NCBI GenBank assembly: GCA_016711405.1
Contig: JADJSZ010000087.1
Location: 1 to 19,373, forward strand
DNA length: 19,373 bases
Reading direction: 5' to 3'
From: Candidatus Hadersleviella danica
GTDB lineage: Bacteria; Chloroflexota; Anaerolineae; Promineifilales; Promineifilaceae
Shown here: in pieces, positions 13,799 through 19,373 of the stretch
Position numbering within the stretch: position 1 is the first letter of the stretch
Layout: each line of letters begins with the position of its first letter
Program-made: the position numbers and the translations under genes
The notes under the pieces: generated by a model
What the model saw: the letters and a program-made list of their open reading frames with translations, nothing else
Database searches by the model: none
Told to the model about the DNA's origin: nothing

Positions 13799-14863
13799 CT
13801 AACGGGGCACATCTTTCAGTGCCACATCAGGAACCACATACGAAGTCATCAACAAGGGGTCTTGCCACTCCAACATCTCGGGGAAAGCGGCGGGCAACGC
13901 CTGCACCGCAAAAATCTCCTGCACCCCCTCCTCAAAGCGCAAAAAGGCGAGCGTCTCCCCCGTTTGCCAATTGACCACCCACACCCCGCACTGCCGCTCC
14001 GCCTGTTCTAGCCGCTCCACCAACGGAATGCCACTAAAGACCGCGCTCTCGCGCACTTGCGACAGGCCAATAAAGGCCAGCGGCCCCACAAAGTCTAGCC
14101 CACGGGTGAAGCCGGGCATTTGGGCTACCGTCTCCCATGTGCCGTTGGCCAAATCCACCCGCGCCAAGCTCCCTTGCCCCGATTCCAGCACCCACAATTG
14201 GCCATTCACCCAGCGGGGGGAGTGGGGCATGGAGAGGCCGCGCAGGAGAATCTCGCCGCTCTGCACGTCCATCAGCAAGCCGCCGTTGCGCTTGTTGGCG
14301 CGCCAGCCGCCCGCCGTGTCGGTTTCGCCGAGGGCTGTCACGTAGCGGGGACGGCCGTCTACCATGGCCAAGCCGTTCAGGTGGCAACGGTCTTCGGGGG
14401 CAAGGGCGGAGACGAACGACGGCCGCCACACAGGATTAAAGCTGTGGTCGGGGTCAAGCGTGCAAAGTGTGCCGAACTTGGTGTTGACCAGCCAGAGACG
14501 GCCGTCTGCATCATAGGCCATCTCGTGAATATCAATATCCCCCGTCACATGGACGCGCCGGGGCAAATAGCACGCATCGTGCCGCCCTTGCGGCTCCGCT
14601 TTGGCGGCCACAGCGGGCACATTGCGGTAATACCAAACTGTGTTGGCTCCCCCTACGGTCAGCTCGTTTTGGTGCAGGGCAATGCCCATCGGCTTGTGGA
14701 AATTGCGGAAATGGGTGTTGAGTCGGCCGTTGTCGTTGCGCAACAGAATCACCCGCCCCGCCTGATAGGTGGAGATGGCCAAACTAATGCCCAACTGGCT
14801 CAGAATTTCGACGAATGAGGTGGTGTAGACACTGCGGAGGGGGTTTGGTTCGGGAGAGGACAT
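13799..14863 (-). CDS. TIGR03032-like protein (predicted beta-propeller)
   Basis: Intact 354-residue protein. It opens with SFVEILSQLGISLAISTYQAG and RVILLRND, then FHKPMGIAL, the opening typical of TIGR03032. The following strands carry IHEMAYDADGRLWLVNTKFG, LAPEDRCHLNGLAM and YVTALGETDTAGGWR. SMPHSPRW, LWVLESGQGSLARVD and PGFTRGLDFVGPLAFIGLS close the repeated blade pattern. There is no signal peptide or membrane segment, so it is cytoplasmic by appearance. The biochemical role of the family is not established; some members contain tetratricopeptide or sulfotransferase neighbours. It lies upstream of the surface-protein genes and downstream of sufU with about 85 bp between, in the same direction. 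Confidence 0.8.
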   Translation of the reverse strand: MSSPEPNPLRSVYTTSFVEILSQLGISLAISTYQAGRVILLRNDNGRLNTHFRNFHKPMGIALHQNELTVGGANTVWYYRNVPAVAAKAEPQGRHDACYLPRRVHVTGDIDIHEMAYDADGRLWLVNTKFGTLCTLDPDHSFNPVWRPSFVSALAPEDRCHLNGLAMVDGRPRYVTALGETDTAGGWRANKRNGGLLMDVQSGEILLRGLSMPHSPRWVNGQLWVLESGQGSLARVDLANGTWETVAQMPGFTRGLDFVGPLAFIGLSQVRESAVFSGIPLVERLEQAERQCGVWVVNWQTGETLAFLRFEEGVQEIFAVQALPAAFPEMLEWQDPLLMTSYVVPDVALKDVPR

Positions 14864-14948
14864 GGGCAGTGGGTTTGCGATTGCGGATTTTGGATTTTGG
14901 ATTGCTGATTGGCTAAGGTATTTCGCGCTTAAGGCTTATGGCTTACGG

Positions 14949-15347
14949 CTACAGGTGTTTGCGCATCTCTTCGGGGTTGGGAATGCCATACGCACCTGCT
15001 TTGAGAACTTTGAGGGAGAGTAGAGCACATTTCACCCGTGCCATGCTGAGGGGAATGCCCAACAGGTCGAGCAAGGCTTGGCTCTCCAATGCCTTCACTT
15101 CGGCAAGGCTCATCCCTTTGACGTGCTCCGTCAGCAGAGAGGCGGAGGCTTGGCTGATGGCGCACCCATCGCCGCCCCACGCAATGTCGGCGATACGGCC
15201 GTCTTCTCCCAGCCGCACATCAATGCGAATGACATCCCCACAGAGCGGGTTGTCTTCTTCATAAGAGAAGTCATGCGGGTCTAATTCGCCGTGGTTCAGC
15301 GGGTTTTCGTACAGGTCTAGGATTTGTTCACGGTATAAGTCGCTCAT
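14949..15347 (-). CDS. sufU: SufU-type iron-sulfur cluster assembly protein
   Basis: 132 residues, U-type. It starts MSDLYREQILDLYENPLNHG, the SufU/IscU opening. The three conserved Cys are all present: NPLCGD, GDGCAISQAS and RVKCALLSLKVL, with Asp following the first. In Gram-positive-type SUF systems SufU accepts persulfide sulfur from SufS and transfers it for Fe-S cluster assembly, using a Zn site. It lies 110 bp downstream of sufS on the same strand. The gap holds a pair of REP hairpins, so the two genes may be less tightly coupled than usual. sufBCD is not in the window. Confidence 0.92.
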   Translation of the reverse strand: MSDLYREQILDLYENPLNHGELDPHDFSYEEDNPLCGDVIRIDVRLGEDGRIADIAWGGDGCAISQASASLLTEHVKGMSLAEVKALESQALLDLLGIPLSMARVKCALLSLKVLKAGAYGIPNPEEMRKHL

Positions 15348-15374
15348 GGGGGAGTGGTTAGTGGCGAGTAGCTG

Positions 15375-15403
15375 GTAGGGGTAGGCCTTGTGCCTACCCT
15401 AAA
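15375..15403 (+). repeat. Short canonical REP hairpin, plus orientation
   Basis: GTAG foot (15375-15378), stem GGGTAGGC / GCCTACCC, loop CTTGT, tail TAAA. Same design as the element at 15421-15448 on the other strand, but with a different stem sequence. Confidence 0.8.
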
Positions 15404-15420
15404 CCTAGGATGATGAGAGG

Positions 15421-15448
15421 TTAGGGCAACCACAAGGGTTGCCCCTAC
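15421..15448 (-). repeat. Short canonical REP hairpin, minus orientation
   Basis: Read on the minus strand: GTAG foot (15448-15445), stem GGGCAACC / GGTTGCCC, loop CTTGT, tail TAA. It faces the plus-strand copy across 17 bases, forming a small BIME 10 bp beyond the sufS stop codon. Confidence 0.8.
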
Positions 15449-15457
15449 TAATTGCAA

Positions 15458-16258
15458 TTACAGCCGCAAGATTTGGCGCACGTGGTGCAAGCCGCGCACG
15501 AGGGCATCAACCTCGGCCGTGGTCGTGTGGACATAGAAGCTGGCGCGGGCGGTGGCGTTTAGGCCGAGGTGGTGGTGCAAAGGCATGGCGCAATGATGGC
15601 CTGCCCGAATGGCAATGCCTTGCTCGTCCAAAATTTGGGCAATGTCGTGCGGGTGTGCCCCAGCCAACGTAAAGGTGACAAGGCCGCCCCGCTCGGCCGC
15701 TTCTTTCGGCCCCAACACCTGCAACCCTTGCACCTCGCTCAGCGCTTCCAGCGCATAGCGGGTGATGGCTTGCTCATGGGCATGAACGTTGTCCATGCCG
15801 AGGCGGGTGAGGTAATCCACGGCCGCGCCCAGCCCAATCCCCTCGGCAATAGCGGGCGTACCCGCTTCAAACTTGTAGGGCAACTCGTTCCATGTTGATT
15901 TTTCCAGCGTTACCCGCCGAATCATGTCGCCGCCACCCATGAAGGGGGGCATCTGCTCGAGGATAGACGGCTTGGCCACCAGTGCGCCAATCCCCGTCGG
16001 GCCAGCCATCTTGTGCCCCGAAAAGACCATAAAGTCACAATCCCACGCCTGAAAATCCACGGCCGCATGGGGCACAGCCTGCGCCGCATCCACCAGTGCC
16101 AATGCCCCCACGGCGTGTGCCTGTCGCACCAATTCGGCCACGGGGTTAATGGTTCCCAAGACGTTGGAAGAAGCGGTGAAGGCGAAGAGCTTTGTTTTTT
16201 CGGTCAGGTAGTCGGGTAGGGCGGCTAGGTCGAGGCGGCCGTCGGCCGTGATGGGCAA
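15458..16258 (-). CDS. sufS: SufS cysteine desulfurase, C-terminal fragment (frameshifted)
   Basis: Continues the fragment starting at 16689. It holds the PLP-enzyme core: LVDAAQAVPH with the PLP-ring-contacting Asp, and FMVFSGHKMAGPTGIGAL with the Schiff-base Lys. FEAGTPAIAEGIGLGAA follows. The catalytic Cys lies in IRAGHHCAMPLHHHLGL, the SufS/CsdB (group II) pattern. The enzyme takes sulfur from cysteine and passes it to SufU, encoded next. The break at about 16255 is cured by one extra T in a TTTT run (minus strand), giving VRFLPITADG. In a gene this important, a base-calling error is the simplest explanation. Confidence 0.85.
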   Translation of the reverse strand: MPITADGRLDLAALPDYLTEKTKLFAFTASSNVLGTINPVAELVRQAHAVGALALVDAAQAVPHAAVDFQAWDCDFMVFSGHKMAGPTGIGALVAKPSILEQMPPFMGGGDMIRRVTLEKSTWNELPYKFEAGTPAIAEGIGLGAAVDYLTRLGMDNVHAHEQAITRYALEALSEVQGLQVLGPKEAAERGGLVTFTLAGAHPHDIAQILDEQGIAIRAGHHCAMPLHHHLGLNATARASFYVHTTTAEVDALVRGLHHVRQILRL

Positions 16259-16689
16259 AAGCGCACGGTTGCGCCTGTCATTTCGGCCGCGATTTGCCAC
16301 GGCACAATGTTGGCGTGGTGTTCCATCACCGTGCTAAGAATTTCGTCGCCCGGCCGTAGATTAGCCCGCCCCCAACTATAGGCCACCAAGTTCACCGCCT
16401 CGGTCGCGTTGCGGGTGAAGATAACCGCCTCTCTACTGGGGGCGTTTACAAACGCAACTAATTTGTCCCGCGCCGCCTCGTAGGCGTTGGTAGCCGCTTC
16501 GCTCAGGGCGTGGATGCCCCGGTGGACGTTGGCATTTTGGGTGCGGTAGTACTGGTTCATGGCCTCGATGACGGCCGTGGGTTTTTGGCTGGAGGCGGCA
16601 CTATCTAAATAGATAAGGGGCACGCCGGGGTGCGCCTCGGTGTGCAAAATGGGAAAATCGGCTCGGATTTGTTCGCTATTCAGTGTCAT
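16225..16689 (-). CDS. sufS: SufS cysteine desulfurase, N-terminal fragment (frameshifted)
   Basis: Start at ATG 16689 (MTLNSEQIRADFPILH). A TTG in frame at 16719 would add ten residues but is not family-like. YLDSAASSQKPTAVIEAM, NANVHRGIHALSEAAT, VIFTRNATEAVNLVAYSWG and ILSTVMEHHANIVPWQ are all standard SufS motifs. The HHAN His stacks on the PLP ring. The genuine frame ends at about 16258 (MTGATVRF); the residues after that are out of frame. Together with 15458-16258 it makes a normal-length enzyme of about 410 residues. Confidence 0.85.
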   Translation of the reverse strand: MTLNSEQIRADFPILHTEAHPGVPLIYLDSAASSQKPTAVIEAMNQYYRTQNANVHRGIHALSEAATNAYEAARDKLVAFVNAPSREAVIFTRNATEAVNLVAYSWGRANLRPGDEILSTVMEHHANIVPWQIAAEMTGATVRFCPSRPTAAST

Positions 16690-16795
16690 TAGAGTAATAA
16701 TTTGGGTTAATTTGAGCAAATAATGCTCCCAATTTTTGATACCTTAAAGGAGTCGAATGTTTATTCAGCTCCTCTAATCTCCATCCTTTAGCTTC

Positions 16796-17458
16796 ATGAT
16801 AACCTCTAAAACATCTTTTCATCGCCTCTCTCTTGAGCCTTGGCGAAGCATTTTATACCTTATTTCCCTTACCATTGTGAGGGGTATTATCCAAATTAGA
16901 TTATATCAACAAGGGTTCATTAGTGCTTCGGCCGATGAATTTGCCAGAGGGATTATCACGTCAACATGGGCACAAAACCCACGCCTCAATCTTTTAGAAG
17001 ATATTCAAGGAACATGGCTCCCACTAGAAAAATATGTGAACGGTCTATTTTTGCTCATCTGGCCAGATGTCATCTTAGCTCCCCGTTTTACTGTGTTTAT
17101 CTTTTCCACCTTGTTGCTAATTATTCTTTACAACTTGGCGCACGAGCTTTTTGAACGCTTTTCCATCGCTGTTGTAACGACCTTCTTGGTGGCCTCTTTA
17201 CCATGGTTCGTTTGGTTAAGCGGCACTCCCATGCTAGAAATGTATTACTTCACCTGCTTTTTTGCAGGGTTATTGTTTTTAGCAAAATGGCTTAAAAATC
17301 CTTATACAAATGTATGGATTATTAGTGGTGGCTGTTTTTTACTTGCCAGTGGATTTCATGTGCAAAGCTGGACATTTATCAATTTAATCAATGTCCTTCT
17401 ATTGCCCTATCTTTATTGGCTGATCAAAAACAAGAAATACCCATTGCCTATAAAATGA
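16796..17458 (+). CDS. GT-C family membrane glycosyltransferase, N-terminal fragment
   Basis: The only convincing plus-strand gene. After a first membrane segment (ILYLISLTIVRGI) it has SADEFARG, an acidic pair in the first periplasmic loop where GT39/ArnT-like enzymes keep their catalytic Asp/Glu. TWLPLEKYVNGLFLLIWPD and several further membrane segments follow (VFIFSTLLLIIL, FLVASLPWFVWL, FTCFFAGLLFLA, FINLINVLLLPYLYWLI). It probably transfers a sugar from a lipid-linked donor to a surface glycan or protein. The frame is lost at 17458 but continues after indels in 17460-17560. The gene is clearly AT-richer than its neighbours, hinting at transfer. No good ribosome site is seen. Confidence 0.7.
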   Translation: MITSKTSFHRLSLEPWRSILYLISLTIVRGIIQIRLYQQGFISASADEFARGIITSTWAQNPRLNLLEDIQGTWLPLEKYVNGLFLLIWPDVILAPRFTVFIFSTLLLIILYNLAHELFERFSIAVVTTFLVASLPWFVWLSGTPMLEMYYFTCFFAGLLFLAKWLKNPYTNVWIISGGCFLLASGFHVQSWTFINLINVLLLPYLYWLIKNKKYPLPIK

Positions 17459-17559
17459 TAGCCTTTTATGTATTAAATAATGGGTTTATCATCTCTTTTT
17501 GCTTTAATTGAATTTTTTAATACAGGGCAAGTACTACAATTTTTTCCAAACCCATACCT

Positions 17560-18348
17560 TTTTATTCCAGATGGTATTATGCTGGTTATGATGTTTCAAT
17601 TCGCGAAAAGATTTTGTATTATCCCAGTTTGATTTATCGCAATAGTGATATTATTTTTAATGCCTTAGCGATGTTAGGTATTTTTCTCTTAGCATATCAA
17701 TCTCAAAAAAAATGGGGTTTTTCCCTCTTACTTCTTGGAGTCGTGGCCTTATTATTCAACAGTGTCATGAATATCTTTTCTGGACCGCCGAGTGCGGCTC
17801 CTGACCGATACTCATTGTTTTATATGATTATTCTCGCTTTTTATGTCGCTATAGCCATTGATACAGGTGTGCGATGGGGGTTGAAACAAGAAACTGCTTG
17901 GCGTAAATATGGTGTAATGGTTTTGATTTTAGGGCTAATCGGCACCCATTTGTTATGGCAAGGCCAAAAAACAAGCAATTTCCCTCAAGGTATGGCTCTT
18001 GATTCAGTGGCTGTTGGTCGACAATTAAACCAGCTTTTACAGGAAAATGATGTTTACATGGTTGAACTGCGTTATTGGGATTTTTTGGCCATCCAACTTT
18101 TGGCTGGGCCGCACCACCACATCATCTATGACCGTGAGTTTGACCTCTATAACCGCCAAACCATCTCTATTTTTGCTCAAGATAAAACGACCATTTGCTC
18201 ACAACTTCAAATACCCGATTTCCAGTATCTTGTTCTACAAGATACTGCGCTAAAAACAGAAGTACAACAGCTAGATAACTTTGTACCTCTTCAGGAAGTT
18301 GGGAGGTGGACAATTTATGAGCTTCATTCAAACATTATCTGTAACTAA
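17560..18348 (+). CDS. GT-C family membrane glycosyltransferase, C-terminal fragment
   Basis: The frame is open from about 17540, where SRWYYAGYDVSIREKILYYP can be read; an in-frame TTG at 17614 is a coincidental start. Between the two fragments LFALIEFFNTGQVLQFF can be read in another frame, so two or three indels separate them. The fragment has more membrane segments (IIFNALAMLGIFLLAYQ, LLLLGVVALLFNSVM) and then GPPSAAPDRYSLFYM. It ends in a soluble tail with HHHIIYDREFDLYNRQTISI. Such a tail is common in GT39-like enzymes. The terminator at 18351-18380 follows directly. Confidence 0.65.
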   Translation, partial: FYSRWYYAGYDVSIREKILYYPSLIYRNSDIIFNALAMLGIFLLAYQSQKKWGFSLLLLGVVALLFNSVMNIFSGPPSAAPDRYSLFYMIILAFYVAIAIDTGVRWGLKQETAWRKYGVMVLILGLIGTHLLWQGQKTSNFPQGMALDSVAVGRQLNQLLQENDVYMVELRYWDFLAIQLLAGPHHHIIYDREFDLYNRQTISIFAQDKTTICSQLQIPDFQYLVLQDTALKTEVQQLDNFVPLQEVGRWTIYELHSNIICN

Positions 18349-18350
18349 AA

Positions 18351-18380
18351 AGGGGTTGACGATTTTCACCGTCAACCCCT
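18351..18380 (-). terminator. Terminator between convergent genes
   Basis: Stem AGGGGTTGACG / CGTCAACCCCT with an eight-base loop. The T run (CCCCTTTTTAG) is on the minus-strand side, so it serves the sulfurtransferase gene; the plus-strand glycosyltransferase ends 3 bases before it. Confidence 0.8.
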
Positions 18381-18965
18381 CTGGCATATCAAAATACCTT
18401 GCCTACCCCCCTTACTCGGGTTCACAATCGGCACACCGACCAAATTGCCCCACTCCGTCCACGAGCCATCGTAGTTGCGGACGCTGTTGTAGCCCAGCAA
18501 ATAAGTCAGCACAAACCATGTGTGGGAACTGCGCTCCCCAATGCGGCAATAGGCGATGACATTGTCTTCGGGCGATAAGCCTTGCTCTTGTTCGTAAATC
18601 TCGCGCAACGCCTCGGCCGGCTTAAACGTGCCATCTTCGGCCACGGCACGGCTCCACGGCACACTCCGCGCCCCCTTAATGTGGCCACCGCGCAACGCGC
18701 CTTCTTGGGGCGAGCCGGGCATGTGGAGCAATTCCCCCTTAAATTCTTGCGGGCTACGCACATCCACCAGCGGCCCATTGCCCTTGATGTGTTCCAGCAC
18801 TTGGTCGCGGAAGGCGCGGATTTTGTAGTCGGTGCGCTGGGCGACGGGGTATTCGACGGCCGCGAAACTGGGCACGTCCTTGGTTAACTCCCGCCCCTCG
18901 GCAATCCATTTGAGACGGCCGCCATCCATGATGCGGCAATTGGCATGGCCAAATAGCTTGAAACC
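18372..18965 (-). CDS. sseA: Thiosulfate sulfurtransferase, C-terminal rhodanese domain (frameshifted)
   Basis: Second, catalytic rhodanese domain. LVDVRSPQEFKGELLHMPG opens the domain. The active-site Cys lies in VIAYCRIGERSSHTWFVLTYLLGY. VRNYDGSWTEWGNLVGVPI is the usual end. It transfers sulfur from thiosulfate or mercaptopyruvate to an acceptor; the CRIGERS loop fits thiosulfate:cyanide sulfurtransferase. The true frame is entered at about 18965 (FKLFGHANCRIMDGG). The extreme C-terminus probably also carries an indel: with one more base it would end at VNPE at about 18415, rather than running on into the terminator. A role in the same sulfur economy as SufS/SufU is plausible but unproven. 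The symbol is tentative. Confidence 0.8.
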   Translation of the reverse strand, partial: GFKLFGHANCRIMDGGRLKWIAEGRELTKDVPSFAAVEYPVAQRTDYKIRAFRDQVLEHIKGNGPLVDVRSPQEFKGELLHMPGSPQEGALRGGHIKGARSVPWSRAVAEDGTFKPAEALREIYEQEQGLSPEDNVIAYCRIGERSSHTWFVLTYLLGYNSVRNYDGSWTEWGNLVGVPIVNPSKGGRQGILICQRG

Positions 18966-19269
18966 CAAGAGGCGTGGGTGGCTGCCGGTTGTTCTTGTCG
19001 CCGTAAAAGACGACGGTCGTGTCACGGCCGATGCCGTGCTTGCCCAGCAGAGCCGAGAACTCTTCAGCCGCCAAATAATCCCGCCGAATCGCATCGTTCA
19101 GGTCGTTTACCCAATCAATGTGGACGGCGTTTTGGATGTGCCCCATGCTGTAGAGCAACAAATCCTCGTTCGATTCCACCAAACGGATGGTGTCCGTTTG
19201 CCCCAAGTTGGCCGCCACCCAATCGGTGCTGACCAGCACCTCGCCATGTATGTAACCTTTGTCAGACAT
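18754..19269 (-). CDS. sseA: Thiosulfate sulfurtransferase, N-terminal rhodanese domain
   Basis: Start at ATG 19269 (MSDKGYIHGEVLVSTDWVAA), with AAGGAGAG 8 bases upstream. The first, structural rhodanese domain shows RLVESNEDLLLYSMGHIQNA, VHIDWVNDLNDAIRRDYL and TTVVFYGDKNN. The family continues with an ATHAxWVFKLFGHAN-like strand. Here two single-base deletions at about 18988-18965 put that strand out of frame, so residues after 19000 or so up to 18754 in this frame are not real. The two fragments together give the usual length of about 285 residues. Confidence 0.8.
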   Translation of the reverse strand: MSDKGYIHGEVLVSTDWVAANLGQTDTIRLVESNEDLLLYSMGHIQNAVHIDWVNDLNDAIRRDYLAAEEFSALLGKHGIGRDTTVVFYGDKNNRQPPTPLGFQAIWPCQLPHHGWRPSQMDCRGAGVNQGRAQFRGRRIPRRPAHRLQNPRLPRPSAGTHQGQWAAGGCA

Positions 19270-19297
19270 GTTATCTCTCCTTGTGAAGGTGAAGATA

Positions 19298-19360
19298 GAG
19301 GGTAGAGATAGAGATAGAGGGTTTGTGTTTCCTCTGTCTCTATCTCCCGTCTCTATCTCT
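19298..19360. repeat. Purine/pyrimidine inverted repeat near the window end
   Basis: GTAGAGATAGAGATAGAGG is followed after a short loop by CCTCTGTCTCTATCTC, itself followed by a further GTCTCTATCTC. It can fold into a hairpin ahead of the sulfurtransferase start (19269). It may end the transcript of a gene beyond the window or be a simple-repeat expansion. Confidence 0.5.
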
Positions 19361-19373
19361 TTGGTAATTAAAA

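Noticed and set aside
14118..14818. Plus-strand frame of 232 codons opposite the TIGR03032-like gene
   Set aside because: The minus-strand frame matches a known family over its whole length. The opposite frame has no coherent family features.
14880..14925. GGATTTTGGATTTTGGATT short direct repeat after sufU
   Set aside because: It is a small simple repeat without hairpin or regulatory logic; nothing beyond its presence can be supported.
1..19373. tRNA or rRNA genes
   Set aside because: No cloverleaf-like segment with a TTCRA-type T-loop and acceptor pairing, and no rRNA-like stretch, was seen in reading either strand; a covariance-model search was not possible.

Overview
The window reads as a chromosomal stretch of an uncultured bacterium, most likely a member of the Chloroflexota (Anaerolineae/Ardenticatenia-like). 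This is an inference from the kinds of proteins present (CSLREA/choice-of-anchor-Q beta-helix surface proteins with an Arg-rich C-terminal anchor, an HU-HIG-type protein, a TIGR03032-like protein, SufU/SufS) and from the density of dispersed palindromes; there is no rRNA or other phylogenetic marker. Almost every gene lies on the minus strand; the exception is an AT-rich membrane glycosyltransferase near the right end.

Layout from left to right. (1) 110-1709(-): a secreted, C-terminally anchored surface protein broken by frameshifts. (2) 2047-7192: a repeat-rich island in which a frame-broken MmeI-like type IIL restriction-modification gene (about 2640-5499, -) lies between two clusters of large GTAG-footed palindromic elements, three copies on the left and five on the right. 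The right cluster encloses an intact REP-associated tyrosine transposase (RAYT) gene at 5998-6549(-), with element copies 17 and 25 bp from its ends. (3) 7413-7793(-): an HU-like DNA-binding protein with a good sigma70-type promoter and a multi-palindrome terminator region. (4) 8036-13685(-): three paralogous or related beta-helix surface proteins with nearly identical C-terminal anchors, separated by dispersed terminator-like palindromes. (5) 13799-14863(-): a TIGR03032-like protein. (6) 14949-16689(-): sufS then sufU (iron-sulfur cluster assembly), with a pair of short GTAG REP hairpins between them. (7) 16796-18348(+): a frame-broken GT-C glycosyltransferase. (8) 18372-19269(-): a two-domain thiosulfate sulfurtransferase, also frameshifted.

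The most interesting content is the REP/RAYT system. A single-domain HUH transposase sits inside its own array of roughly 175-bp double-hairpin elements whose outer feet are GTAG/CTAC. A pair of much shorter canonical REP hairpins with the same GTAGGGG foot and covarying stems sits in the suf operon. One cluster of the large elements has run into the 3' end of the restriction-modification gene, so its open frame continues through REP sequence.

Many genes, including probable housekeeping ones (sufS), carry single-base indels while the codons between the indels remain well conserved. Read errors in a long-read or low-coverage assembly explain this at least as well as true pseudogenes, so every 'broken' call here is conditional on the base calls being right.
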